From Cranoglanis bouderius (Eukaryota; Chordata; Actinopteri; Siluriformes; Cranoglanididae), in assembly GCA_023630585.1 (NCBI GenBank), contig CM042546.1, positions 21,516,310-21,580,309 of the forward strand: a DNA stretch of 64,000 nucleotides, written 5' to 3'. This document shows, piece after piece, positions 25,501-37,872 of the stretch. The position numbers were made by a program, and so were the translations under genes. The notes beneath the pieces were generated by a model. The model had not been told where the DNA came from. It worked only from the letters and a program-made list of their open reading frames with translations, and made no database searches. Each line of letters opens with the position of its first letter. The stretch's first letter is position 1.

Positions 25501-25614
25501 TCTATTTACAGTGCCCTCCAGTAATATTGGCACCCTTGGTAAATATGAGCAATGAGTCTTTATTGTTTAACATTTTCATGTTCTGTTAAAAAAAATCCGC
25601 AAACACAACACATG

Positions 25615-26550
25615 TGTGGCGAGGAGGAGGGCGTGGCCAGGTTGTGAGGACGCACACCTGGCACTGATCTGTCTAATCAGTGGGAGAGAGAGATAAAGGA
25701 GCAGCTGGAAGCACCGGAGAGAGAGAGAGACGCACGTGCATTTTGTGTTCAGTTTGTATGTTTTATGTTTGGTTTGAGTTTCATTTACTATTAAACTTTA
25801 CGTTTATGTTCAGACGGTTCGCGCCTCCTCCTTGCCCGACCTTTAAATTGTTACACTGGTGCCGAAACCCAGGAAGGAGGAGGAACGCGCTGTCAGAGAT
25901 CTCTCGCCGCTGTGGGAGGATCGTGACGCCGAGGAGGCGGTGGTGCTGGAGCGGTTACCGAGGAGGACGGAGGAGTCGCTGCCGTCTGATGGGATGCGGA
26001 GGAACCGCTGCCGTCCGCCTGAAAGTGGAGGAGCGGTTGCCGTCTGCCAGGAGATGGAGCACCCGCTGCTGTCCGCCGGGGAAGTGGAAAGGGGAGGAGC
26101 CGCAGCCGTCCATAGGGGAGGAGCCGCAGCTGCCCGCTCGGAAGTCCAGTGCCATCGCGTCGTGGGGGGTCGCTTCCCAGCTGGCTGAGAACCGGAGGAC
26201 AGTGTATCTGAGGACCGGAGTGTTTTTTTCCTCTCTCTCTCCTCTCTTTCTCTCTGGCTTGCTCTCCAGCTTGCTTCTTCTCTCTCCCGTCTTCCTCCTC
26301 CTCGTCTCTCCTCTCGCTCACAGGTTGAGTGGCAGCACCGCCCTCCCGAAAGGGTGGGAGGGGGTGTACGTCAGGCCGGAAGGCCTGAATCTGGCGGTGG
26401 AGGAGTGTGGCGAGGAGGAGGGAGTGGCCAGGTTGTGAGGATGCACACCTGGCACTGATCTGTCTAATCAGTGGGAGAGAGAGATAAAGGAGCAGCTGGA
26501 AGCACCGGAGAGAGAGAGAGAGAAAAAGGAACGGCTGGAAGCGCCGGATA
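25615..26550 (+). mobile_element. Non-autonomous LTR retroelement nested in the Tc1
   Basis: A direct repeat starting TGTGGCGAGGAGGAGGG occurs at 25615 and 26406 with about 115 bp nearly identical (two differences noticed). The left copy fits a 241 bp LTR (TG...TTACA, 25615-25855), followed by TGGTGCCGAAACCC at 25857, a tRNA primer-binding-site-like sequence. Before the right copy is a purine-rich GGCGGTGGAGGAG, suitable as polypurine tract. The internal ~550 bp is GC-rich and encodes no gag or pol. The right LTR stops after about 145 bp, so it is truncated. Long open frames on both strands reflect GC-rich composition. Confidence 0.75.
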
Positions 26551-26667
26551 TTTGAAGTATATTCCCATTGATATTTTACAGGAAATTCTTCAACCTTGAC
26601 TTCCTGTTTCACAGGGGTATAAATATGAGGTAACACACAGGCCAAATTTCCTTAGTAATTCATAACA

Positions 26668-27639
26668 ATGGGTAAGACCAAGGAATATAGCTGTGATGTG
26701 CAGCAAAAGGTTGTTGAGCTTCACAAAATGGGAAGTGGTTATGAGAAAATAGCACAAGCATTGAAAATGCCCATTTCCACCATCAGGGCAATAATTAAGA
26801 AGTTCCAGTCAACTGGAAATGTTATGAATCAACCTGGAATTGGACGTGTGTCTATATTGTCTCAACGCACTGTGAAGAGGATGGTTCGAGTGGCCAAAAA
26901 ATCTCCAAGGATCACAGCTGGAGAATTTCAGAAGTTAGTTGCATCTTGGGGTCAGAAAGTCTCCAAAACTACAATCTGAAGTCACCTACATCACTAAGTT
27001 GTTTGGAAAGGTTTCAAGAAAAAAACTCAAGCGTCTTCAGTTTGCCAGACATTACTGGAACTTCAAATGGGATCGGGTTCAGTGGTCAGATGAAACCAAA
27101 ATGTATTGCTTTTTGGCAATAAACACCAGAGGTGGTTTTGGTGCACACAGAGACGTAGCCATATGGAAAAGTACCTCTTGCCCACAGTTAAATATGGTGG
27201 TGGCTCTTTAATGTTTTGGGGCTGTTCTTCTGCCAGAGGACCTGGACATTTTGTTAGGATACATGGCATCATGAAAACCTGACTGCTTCTGCCAGAAAGC
27301 TTAAAATGGGCCGTGGTTGGATCTTCCAGAAAGACAATTATCCAAAACATACAAATACACATATCAAAATCATCACAAAAATGGTTTACTGACCACAAAA
27401 TCAAGGTCCTGCCATGGCCATCCCAGTCCCCTGACTTGAAACCCATAGAAAACCTGTGGGGTGAACTGAAGAGGAGAGTCCACCAGCGTGGACCTCGAAC
27501 TTCGAAGGATCTGGAGAGATTCTGTATGGAGGAATGGTCTCAGATCCCTTGCCATGTATTCTCCAACCTCATCAGGCATTTTAGGAGAAGACTCACAGCT
27601 GTTATCTTGGCAAAGGAAGGTAGCACAAAGTATTGACTA
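26668..27639 (+). pseudogene. Tc1-family transposase, inactivated
   Basis: Cut-and-paste DDE transposase of the Tc1/mariner superfamily. 26668-26979 encodes the N-terminal helix-turn-helix DNA-binding region (MGKTKEYSCDVQQKVVELHK, ISTIRAIIKKF) and stops after VSKTTI. Beyond that the frame shifts: WSDETK (first catalytic Asp) is readable near 27088, QKDNYPKH (second Asp) near 27335, and LPWPSQSPDLKPIENLW with the catalytic Glu near 27410-27460, ending KEGSTKY and a stop. Tc1 transposases are about 340 residues; this copy needs at least two frame changes and has in-frame stops, so it is dead. Confidence 0.92.
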
Positions 27640-27829
27640 AAATGGTGCCAATAATTGTTGCACAAACCTGTGCTATGTTTGCAATTGTTTGATGTCCATG
27701 AGAGCAGAGTATTTTTATGATTTTTTTTTAAACAAAAGATCAAAAGGTTAAACAATAAATAACATTTTTCACAGCCTTCTTTGCTCATATTTACCAAGGG
27801 TGCCAATAATAGTGGAGGGCACTGTATTT

Positions 27830-28650
27830 ATTTATTTATTACTGGACACTTTGAACTACTTTATTTTTATGTAAGACATGCAATGCAAATCATATTCCAG
27901 TTTAATATCCTTGTTTACCACTTTTTTTTTTTTCATTTAAACTTTAATTTATCCAAGTAAGCCACTAAGAATAATTCTTATTTACAAAGGTAGGCTAGAT
28001 GAAACTAGATGAAACTAGATGAAACATGAATAATTCATTATGTAAAATATTAATGTACAATAATAAAATTACCACAAAACAACACAGAGAGAAATGTTTT
28101 AAATATATAAAAGTGACTTTATAGATGCATAAAAAAACAGTCATGGCTTATAATATGACTAAATTTGGCTGCAAAAATTGGAAAAGCTACTAAACTAATG
28201 AGCTGTTTGAAAGCTGAACGCTAAGTTGACTCTTTTTTGGTGAATCGAACTAGCTGATTTGACTCACTGAAATGAGTCATAATTCCCATACTGACTCTTG
28301 GTTTTTTGATTTAAAATCTCTGACAATGACGTGTAGGACCGGCATCCATTTTAGTCAAGATTAGGTGAACAGATCGAGTAATGATGTTTCATTTATAAAA
28401 TTGTATCAATGTGTTGAAAAAGTGGATCGCTGATGCCACGCCTTTGTTGGCATTCATGAAGGTACATGAGACTGATGGAACGGTTAAATAACACATTTCA
28501 CCTCCAGGCTCCACTTTGCATTCTGAAAAACGTTAGAATCCATGACGGCTTTAAAAAAAAAACTCATGCAACGTGAATAATTCAGATGCTCAATAGCGCC
28601 CTCAAGGACGTGCCTTCTCTGTATATCATAACAAATAATCGCTGCTTTGT

Positions 28651-28688
<38 letters not shown>

Positions 28689-29780
28689 TTCTTTTGACAC
28701 GGTTCTTAAATTATTGATGGTCGGAAAGTGTTTATTGTGCCGGTGTGTGTTTGTGTTTTTTGCTCAAGTCGTGAAAAGCACCAAAGCACAGATTTGTTCC
28801 TTTAATAGACCGTATGGGAGAAATGTGCACTTGTGTGCGTGGCTGTGTCTCGAACTGTAGTGTCTGAGTCAAGAAAACTTGGTATTTGGTGTTGTTATAC
28901 CTTAGCACTGAGTAAAACATTGAATTAAAGACTTTATGAAGATTGACATTTATTGAACTGGCCCCTATGGACAAGCCACCGCTGGTTAAAATCCTAGAAC
29001 TTTACTTCTGATTGAGACATGGGCGAAAGCGAAACACATTCACCCTGCCTATTGAAATGAAGTTTGGTCCATTTGCCATTTCCCTGAATTTTATAACTGT
29101 ACTGTCATAAAATCTAAAGAGACATCCTGCTAGCGAACGGAACATGAGTGTTGATATTTAAGGCGAAACCGCTCCACCTGAGCTCCATCAGCAATTCATT
29201 TATTCAGTGCAGTGAAGCAGGTGGACAAATTACCTGAGGAGAAATGCTCCTGCTGAATGTCTGCTGTCAGCCGGAAACAGCGAATCTGCTGCAGATCGTC
29301 ACTCACCATGAAGTGTGTCACTGTCAGTTACTGAACTTTTCAGGACCCGACTGAATGAAAGTTAGAACGCTGGACGTGCGATGGGAATAAAATGTTACAC
29401 TTCTCAAGTGTAACATTTTTTTTTTAGAAATCGAGCTGATCCAGGGATGTATTTTATTCCCTCTAACTCGGAAATTTGTAGTAATTTGACCTGATTTAAT
29501 GAATTAATAGGAAAGAAAAGCTGTGAACTTTAGCCCCGCCCCTTTCCTAACAATTTTAACAATTCAATGTGTTATTATATTTAATCAAATTTACTGCATG
29601 GTGAAATAAACCAAGATGCCATTATATACTACCATAACATCTCAAACTCATAACTACTGTACGTATATACCCTCACCTTTCTCCCTTATGTTCGACATAC
29701 TGTAAAGTTTTGGCACCCCACCACTACTCTCCAGGGTTTCGTTTTGTTTTTTGAGAACTATAAAAGTCATAAGTTCATTA
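27830..29780. other. Unassigned DNA
   Basis: No gene recognised. 27996-28026 has three ACTAGATGAA units; 28655-28684 is (CT)n; 29382-29425 contains a perfect hairpin AATGTTACACTT/AAGTGTAACATT. 29000-29340 is non-repetitive and CpG-containing, possibly conserved non-coding. Confidence 0.4.
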
Positions 29781-29787
29781 AGTAAGG

Positions 29788-29900
29788 AATAAAACACTCC
29801 ATGTTGTGCTGTCATAGGAAAATAATCACTGATGAAGTGGAGTTACTGTTGCTACACCGGATAAGATTATTTTCCTATAACAGTGCTTTATTCCTGTTAT
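29788..29900. repeat. Dispersed palindromic repeat, copy A
   Basis: Inverted arms GGAATAAAACACT...TAGGAAAATAATC and GATTATTTTCCTATAACAGT...GGAATAAAGCACT-type sequence flank a short loop with AGTGGAGTTACTGTT. Relatives lie at 31480-31612, 61690-61795 and partly at 25380-25430. Looks like a foldback MITE family. Confidence 0.7.
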
Positions 29901-30329
29901 ACTCCATCACAAATTGCATTTATTAAAGAACACATTGTACTTTTTTATCCATTTATAGTTACATTTAATGTTTGTCTGTGAAACAAGTTAGTTCCTGTTC
30001 TCATTGTTCTCTTTTTTCTCTCACAAAAACCGCAAGGAACTGCAAAAAAAGCGTACAGTCCTGAAGATGTCAGAAAACCTAAAGTTACAGCTTTGACTGT
30101 TGCAAAGTACCGACACTGGAGACTCCTACCGTAAATGGTAAATAATTTACAGAAAACGTCATCATATCAACTGTAAAAAAAAATGTTTTCATCTGTTTAT
30201 TTTCAGTGGAGCCTCCACAGTACAAGTCCCTGTGAATGAGCTGTTACTACAGAAACGATAACGTATTAGAACAAACGCGTTATTATACAGAAACCTGTGA
30301 TTGTGACCGTCAGATCCATCCATCACTCA

Positions 30330-30830
30330 TCACAGAGGTTCCCGAGACAGTGCTGATATAAAAAGCCGCGTCGGGTCTAAAACCAGCCTGGCCAATCACG
30401 CCGCATTATAATGCCTCGTCCTTGGGGCAGCGGCATATTTCACTGACACAGCCAGACAAAAGTAATCACACAGCTGCCGCTGAGGGCGAAATCCCTGAAC
30501 AAATGATTACTCTGCGTCTGAAAGGCTACCAGCCTGCTGATGCAAAATTGATAACACCCACGGACGAGTGTACGGAAGTCGAGGAAGGATAATTGCCTTC
30601 ACAGCTGGCACAGACGCAAAAGCGCTGAGTGTCCGGACAATCTGCAGACCTCCACCGGTAGAGCTCCTTCTTACTGATCCGATGGGATTTTAATGAAGCA
30701 CTTGACTTTTCTGCTGGTGGATGACCTTTGGGGGGAAAAAAAATGGGGGAAAAAAAGGTAAGAGGAGGAGATACATGTATCAAATTGCAGAGTGGTAAAT
30801 ATTCACGAGCCACCTTTAATAAAAATGTGA
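30330..30830. other. Non-repetitive intergenic DNA
   Basis: About 30360-30680 has balanced composition and no repeat units, unlike its flanks. Possible conserved non-coding element; not testable here. No credible ORF. Confidence 0.25.
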
Positions 30831-31479
30831 GAAACTATTCAAATCACGACAAAGGCTGGAGTTAATGGGCGTGGCTTTTCAAAAAAAAAAAAAAAGGTAA
30901 CATTTTATATGAAGCATATATTCATAAATGATTATAACTGTGCTGTATATTGGTAATGATTCTTTATAAACACTAACAAAGCTGTAGTAATGAGGGTGGA
31001 AACCTCTGACATCAGTGCAATACGATAAGATCTTGATTCATATAACAACGATACGATATTTGACGATGCCAATGAATCGGCTATGAAATGATATGCTTCC
31101 TTTAAATAGCCACCAACTGATACGTGACCAACTTTGTTCGATAAATAAAACAAAGGCACATTATGGAAAATGATAAGCACATTTATAGGACTGATAAATA
31201 ACGCAGGTTCACATCATCTAAGAAAAATGGTTTACGTTGCATTCAGACTCGGGTTGAGGACACCTTCTCGACTTTCCGACTAGGAATTCTGAGTTGAGGG
31301 GGCGTGTTTGTTTGCTTGTTTGTTTGTTTCTTTGTTTGTTTTTTTGTTTGTTTTTCCAACCTAGTTGAGTTTTAGTTGAACGCAGCATTAGCCTTTTGAA
31401 ACGTAAACAGAAATGATAATATTAGTTAATATCTCATCAATATCCTCATAGTTGTTAGCAAATTGCTGTGGCACTTATA

Positions 31480-31612
31480 AGCGAAATAAAACTTCTGTGT
31501 CCTGCAGTTCCAGGAAAATAATCGACTTCCAGCTGGTAACAGTAACTTCATCACACTACCTGGAAGTTGATTATTTTCCCATTACAGCATGACACTGTGT
31601 GTGTTTTATTCC
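31480..31612. repeat. Dispersed palindromic repeat, copy B
   Basis: CAGGAAAATAATCGACTTCC and its inverted partner GGAAGTTGATTATTTTCC flank AACAGTAACTTCATCACAC. Same family as the 29.8 kb copy. Confidence 0.7.
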
Positions 31613-31699
31613 TTTCTTAACGATTATACAAATAGTGCTAGATGTTTGCAGAAAATTACTACAGTACAAAACTGTTGGTGATTATTGGAACCTATTTTT

Positions 31700-32530
31700 C
31701 ATTTCATGTCATTTCATTTTTTCCCCCCATAATTTAATTCAAAAAGTGGAACTTTCATATATGCTAAATTCATTACACATAAAGTGAAATATTTCAAGCC
31801 TTTTTGTTTGTTTTAATCTTGATGATTACGGTTTACACCCCATGGGAATAATAACACAGCAATGTCGACCTGAGAAGACTCTAATCAGCTAATTAACTCA
31901 AAACACCTTTTTACTCAAAACACCGTTGCTCAGTGGTCCAAAGTCCTCTTTTCAGATGAAAGTAAATTCTGCATTTCATTTGGAAATCAAGGTCCCAGAG
32001 TCTGGAGGAAGAGTGGAGAGGCACAGAATCCAAGTTGCTTGAAGTCCAGTGTGAAGTTTCCACAGTCAGTGATGATTTGGGGTGCCATGTCATCTGCTGG
32101 TGTCGGTCCACTGTGTTTTCTCAAGTTGAAAGTCAATGCAGCGTCTACCAGGAGATTTTAGAGCACTTCATGCTTCCATCTGCTGACAAGCTTTATGGAG
32201 ATGCTGATTTCCTTTTCCAGCAGGACTTGGCACCTGCCCACAGAGCCAAAACTACTAGTAACTGGTTTGCTGACCATGGTATTACTGTGCTTGATTGGCC
32301 AGCCAACTCGCCTGACCTGAATCTTGTCAAGAGGAAGATGAGAGACACCAGACCCAACGATACACACGAGCTGAAGGCCGCTATCAAAGCAATCTGGGCT
32401 TCCATAACACCTCAGCAGTGCCGCAGGCTGATTGCCTCCATGCGACGCCACATTGATGCAGTAATTCGTGCAAAAGGAGCCCCGACCAAGTATTGAGTGC
32501 ATAAATTAACATACTTTTCAGAAGGTCGAC
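31700..32530 (+). mobile_element. Tc1-like transposon fragment (different lineage)
   Basis: Transposase-related coding DNA from about 31915 to 32496. WSKVLFSDESKF and WGAMSSAGVGP mark the catalytic core, QQDLAPAHRAK the second Asp region, LDWPANSPDLN the third; it ends GAPTKY and stop. The usual IENLWG after SPDLN is missing (reads LVKRKMRD), which suggests a small internal deletion removing the catalytic Glu region. The N-terminal DNA-binding half and both terminal repeats are absent or decayed. The preceding 31725-31860 (AATTCAAAAAGTGGAACTTT) looks like part of a related element end. Confidence 0.85.
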
Positions 32531-32870
32531 ATTTCTGTTTTATAACTATAGATATTCCTGTAGATTAGTAGTAAATTAAATTCCGATGTTGCGATATGTT
32601 AGTGATGGGAGTGGGAGCGGAAAGATTAAATGTTACGCTGTGTATGTATATAACATTTTTGGTTCGCATTTACAAACAATACTTATTTCTAACACTTTTA
32701 TTTTCACTCTGAGGTCAACATTTTCGAACGTTGAAATCGCACTGAAAAGAACACAAGTGTTAGGGATATCTTCAGCCACCCTGAGAATACAATCACACAG
32801 GTGCACGCTGGAGAAAATTGCTCTTCTCTCTCGCGCGCAGACTTGTAGAGATGACACATAACGAGACGTA

Positions 32871-32871
<1 letters not shown>

Positions 32872-32929
<58 letters not shown>
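32872..32929. repeat. (CT)n microsatellite
   Basis: About 29 uninterrupted CT units. Confidence 0.97.
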
Positions 32930-32930
<1 letters not shown>

Positions 32931-33875
32931 ACTCTCTACCTTGTTGAGACATCGCATTAGAAGAAGAAAGAGGGTGGGTATCATCTCACGAACACAGAAT
33001 ACATTTCCAAAGACACAAATCCAAAGACAAGCACACAAAGCTGAATTATAATTCACTTTTGGATAAATTTTCTTAGATGGATCCACCTACAGTATATGTG
33101 ACATGTTCCACTGATATTTATACAGTATATACATTTATAAATATGTATGTAAAGTAGAAAATAAAGGCATTTTAAACACAGGTGAAGTGTCCTTCATACT
33201 GTATGCATGTTTCAAGTAAATCACTTCAAACATTCATGAAACAACATTTTTTCCTGTCCCAGATTGCTATAACTACACTTTACCTCATTACAATAATTAA
33301 AAAATGTATTTATTATTATATTTGTGTATTAGTGTACATCTAAAACTCTAAACAGCAAAAAAATGTGATTATTTTAAAGGGGGGTGATTCTTTTCTATAC
33401 CCACTGTGTGTGTGAGAGAGAGTCACAACAGCTAAATGGCTCCACAATCTTAGAAATCTTTATAAAATCAGGATACTGCATTTTTTAAATGCTTAATACA
33501 TCTGGCATTATGAGGTTTTCTCACTAAAGTGATGATATGTAGCCTGGAGTGAGTTACTTAAAGGGGAATTAGGTAGCAGGAAGTCATTCGTACAGGCAGG
33601 TCATTTGTCTCTTTATGGGACTCGATGCTCCTGCCGTTCTGGGATCACGGAGGGAAACAGATGAGAGGCTTTTTTTTTCCCATCATAAGCTATCTATAAA
33701 CAGCTGTGTGACTCTGAGCGTGCCTTTTGCTCCATGCTGTATATCTTTTTTATCGTCGAGTGTGATATCCCAAGACGGGACAACAAGCCTGAGCCCTTAC
33801 TGATGAAGTGACCTAGTAAACACAGAACAAGACACAAGTAGAGCTGCTTAATAAACTGCCGAGGAAGCTAGAGAA

Positions 33876-33951
<76 letters not shown>

Positions 33952-34130
33952 TTAATAATAAAAACATGGACTCAAGAGGTCAACATTTAAAGGAAAATAG
34001 GTAACAAAAGCAGTTCACACTGTTACACAACATGCATGAAGTGGCGAGGAACTCGAAAGCATGTAGAACTTCCATCAGGTACAAAAATGTCTAAATAATG
34101 GAATAGCATGCTAAAGTTAAACGCTCTTAA
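32930..34130. other. Unassigned DNA with (AAT)n
   Basis: 33876-33952 is (AAT)n of about 25 units. The rest shows no gene. Confidence 0.5.
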
Positions 34131-34134
34131 GTAG

Positions 34135-35300
34135 AACATTTTTAAAACAATAATAACTCTTACATATCTGATGAACCCTTAAATAATCCTTGAAGAACCC
34201 CTTTCTCTAAGAGTGTGTGTATTTACTGGGTAAGTGTGCAGCACAAAATCCAAATTATTGCTCATTATTTTCTTAATATCTAGATCCTGTCAGGAGTTGA
34301 ACGTTTAGCTTCTCAGTACTTGGCACACTCTGAGAACCAAGGGCTTTGAGCTTCTTAGCTTCTTCAAAGAGTTTTATTTGGAACCTGACAGGGAAAAACA
34401 CTGTCATAGGGTTCTAGATAACCATCTACAATAACAAGGTTCTAATTTTTCTAGTGTATCCCTAAGGGTTCTTTGGATGTCCTTTTGGTGGAACCCTATC
34501 AGAAGTGTTTCCCATCAGAAAAGGTTTTAAATAGAAACCTTTTTTGGAAGATTAGAATTCTTACCAATCTAACAGACCCTTAAAGATCCCTTGAAGAACC
34601 CTTGATGAACCCCTTTCTCTAAGAGTGTGTGTATTTACTGGGTAAGTATGCAACACAAACTCCAAATTATTGCTCGTTATTTTCTTCTTAATATCTAGAT
34701 CATGTCAGGAGTTGAACATTTAGCTTCTCAGTACTTATCCCACTCTGAGAACCAAGGGCTTTGAGGTTCTTGGCTTCTTCAAATACTTTTATTTGGAATC
34801 TGACACGGAAAAACACTTTGTCGTAGGGTTCTAGATAACCATTAAGTGTTCCCAAACAGAGACAACCAAAGAACAACAAGGGTTCTAAAATTTCTAGTGT
34901 AGCCTTAAGGGTTCCTTGCCATCCTTCTGGGGGAACCCTACCAGACGTGTTTCCCATCAGAAAAGCTTTTAAGTACAAACCTTTTTTTTTGGAAGATTAG
35001 AACTCTTACTTCTCTAACAGACCCTTAAAGAGCCCTTGAAGAACCCCTTTCTCTAAGAGTGGGTGTATTTACTGGGTAAGTATGTGGCACAAACTCCAAA
35101 TTATTGCTCATTATTTTCTTCTTAATATCTAGATCCTGTCAGGAGTTTAACATTTAGCTTCTCAGTACTTGGTATGCGCTTAAAAAAAAAAGGATTCATC
35201 GGATTGTTGTTCGCCTCCTAAAAAAAGTTTTATTGGGAACTATTTCTGATAGGGAAGTAGTCCGTTGTAGGGTTTTACATAGAACCTAATGGTTCATCCA
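34135..35300. repeat. ~420 bp tandem duplication, about 2.7 copies
   Basis: The marker CTTTCTCTAAGAGTG recurs at 34201, 34613 and 35047 (spacings 412 and 434). Each unit also contains CTCAGTACTTGG, GGGTTCTAGATAACCAT, GTGTTTCCCATCAGAAAA and repeated AGAACCC/GGGTTCT motifs, which look like multiple short inverted repeats of a fish DNA-transposon-derived family. Non-coding. Confidence 0.9.
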
Positions 35301-36375
35301 GAGAGATGAGGGACAGCCAATGAACTATGAATGGTTGTAAATAAGTCTTTATGGCAGATCAGCATGAGAATTTGTGCATTTTTGTTTAGAATTAAGTCAG
35401 GGATGAAATTTTGTGCAAATTCAAACAACTGCTTTACCAGATCATATTATCCAGATTTTTCAGAAACTGCACCAATAGAGGGATAAACAACTAACACGTC
35501 ATCCTGTAGCATGCCATTTGTGTGCCATCTGTTTAGAAGTATTAATTTGACTTAAGTTATGGCAGTAGCGGATGTTAAGTTGTGTAGAATTTCTTATTTA
35601 TGAGAGAATGACACATTGTACTTTTTATGTGCTTATGGGAAACATTCAGGGAACAAGTTCCTGTTGTTTTTTTCATCTGTAGTGTTTTTTGTGTAGGAGT
35701 TTGGTTTCAGATGTCAATAACATTTAAAGTTGTACTGTTTTAGACCATTGCACCACATTAGGACTCCCAGCAAACTTTACTTTATCATGATGCAATCAAA
35801 CTGCAACTTAAAGAAAAAAAATACAAAATAAGCAAATCGCCCTAGGCAGAGAGAAAGTCTTCTTGTGGTATGATTGACGTGCTCGAGCTCACAGATTCCA
35901 CAGCCAGCATTCACATTTTTACCGACTGAGTCAATCACCATAAATTAAATCCGACATCCTTCACAGGGTTTGACACTAAATTATTCCTTCATCACAGACA
36001 GACATCCGTCAGCACTGCGCAGATGCGGGATTTACATAGTAATGGGAACTCGTGCTCCGACTGAAGAACCTGAACGAGAGCCGGAGACGTGGAATGAGCT
36101 CAAATTGAAATGCTTTATTTCTTTAATTGCACGCGTGAATCGAAGGAACTGATGACAGCCAGGAATCCGTCACTCCAAGCCTCGATTCAGACACTCGGAG
36201 GACACGCCCCTGATGAGGAATGTGTTCACATGTAAATGAGGATTTAAAGAGTTCAAGCTGCCTTATTCAAGTTCCTGCTGTGAATAAAAGGAGAATGAAG
36301 ACAGCCTGTGATGGGGTATTCTGAATTCTGACTGGTCAGAAAAGTGCTGATTAATTTTCTGACAGTAGTTCAGCT
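35301..36375. other. Unassigned DNA
   Basis: No gene. 35590-35680 contains ACACATTGTACTTTTTATG and AACAAGTTCCTGTT fragments shared with 29930-30000. Confidence 0.4.
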
Positions 36376-36377
36376 GC

Positions 36378-37576
36378 TGGATTTGGGCAGTTTATCCCAT
36401 TCTTCTTGGCAGATCCTCTTGAGCTTACATCTGATTGGATGGCGAGCGTCTATGAACTGCCGTCTTCAGGTCTCTCCACAGATGTTTGATGGGCTTTAAG
36501 TCTGGGCTTTGGCTGGGCCACTAAAGGACATTCAGCCATTGTTTTGACTGAATGCTTAGGGTCATTGTCATGTTGAAAGGTAAACTCTGGAGGACGTTCT
36601 TCAAGGATGTTCCTGTATTTGGCTGAATTCATCCATCCCTCAATCGTTACCAGTCTCCCTGTCCCTATGGCTGAGAAACACCCCTATACATGTTGCTGCC
36701 ACCACCATGTTTTCACCATTTTTGCCAGACATAGTGCTTGCTGTTCTGCCCAAAGACTTCAATTTTCATCTCATCAGACCAGAGAATCTTTTGTCATATA
36801 CCTTTTACTCAACAGTGGCTTCTGTCTTGACACTCTGCCATGAAGGCCTGATTTATGGAGGGCTGCAGAGATGGTTGTCCATCCAACAGGTTCTCCCATG
36901 TCTTCACATGACTTTTGGAGCTCTTTTAGAGCGAATATTGGGTTCTTTCTTAACTCACAGACCAAGGCCCTTCTTTCCTGGATGCTCAATTTGGCCAGAC
37001 AGCCAAACTCTAGGAAGGCTCAAGGTTGTCCCAAGCTTCTTCCTTTTCAAAATTATTGAGGCCACTGTGGTCCTGGGAACACTCAAAGCCTTAGAAATTA
37101 TTTTGTATACTTGCCCTGATCTATGCCTTGACACAATTTGATCCTGTAGATTCACAGACAGTTCTTTGGACTTCATGGCTTCGTTTTTGTCTTGACAATG
37201 CAATGTAAATTATGGGCCATTACAGACAGTGGTGTGTACCTTTCCAAATCAATTCCAATCAATTCAAATTGCAACAAGTGAACTCCAATTTGTTCTAGAC
37301 ACATCTCAAGGATAATTAAAGCAAACAGGTTGCACCTGATCACAATTTGGGGTACCACATCAAAGGGTCTGGATACTTTTGTGAATAAGAGATTTCAGTT
37401 TTTGATTTTTAATTAATTTTCAAAAATCTCTAAAAACATTTTTTTTCTTTGTCTTTATGGCTGATTAAGTGTAGATTGGTGGGTAAAAATGGCAATTATA
37501 TCCATTCACAAACAAATCTACAACACAGTAAAGGGTGCAACAGGTAAAGGGGTCTGAATACTTTCTGAATCTGCTG
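36378..37576 (-). mobile_element. Tc1-like transposon fragment, minus strand
   Basis: The element's 5' end is at 37576 (GTCTGAATACTTTCTGAATC then CTGCTG before TA). Degenerate transposase pieces follow: KSKELSVNLQDQIVSRHRSG (DNA-binding domain) about 37170; KPLLSKRYMTKDSL about 36780; FTFQHDNDPKHSVKT about 36555, containing the second catalytic Asp. Many stops and frame changes. The 3' inverted repeat is missing, so the copy is truncated at about 36378. Confidence 0.88.
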
Positions 37577-37832
37577 TATAATGCATTGAAAGTGAATTTA
37601 TAGTGTATAATTTATGCAATTTTTAAAAAGTATTCATTTTGATTTATGATTTATATATTATTTAGAAATAAATAAATAAATAATATTTAAAAATCACAAC
37701 GATAAAGTGACAAGTAATTATAAATCAATGAAATAATACATAAATATATTCAAATGTATTTTTTTAAATACTACACTATACTAAACTAAACTTTCTGATA
37801 CACCAAAGTATTTTATTTTTAATACTTTTTTT

Positions 37833-37872
<40 letters not shown>

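Larger units (their letters stand above)
25509..27824 (+). mobile_element. Tc1-like transposon, broken, with nested LTR element
   Basis: Ends are inverted: left CAGTGCCCTCCAGTAATATT, right inverted CAGTGCCCTCCACTATTATT, both continuing GGCACCCTTGGTAAATATGA. TA flanks both ends (25507-25508, 27825-27826). It carries a disabled transposase (26668-27639). Total length 2.3 kb includes about 0.94 kb of inserted LTR retroelement in the 5' untranslated part. Confidence 0.92.

Noticed and set aside
25680..26645. Two overlapping ~250-residue open frames
   Set aside because: They lie on opposite strands in the GC-rich interior of the nested LTR element, with no gag, pol or other domain.
30356..30365. 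TATA-like TATAAAAAGC as promoter
   Set aside because: No downstream exon, CpG block or start codon context was found on the plus strand.
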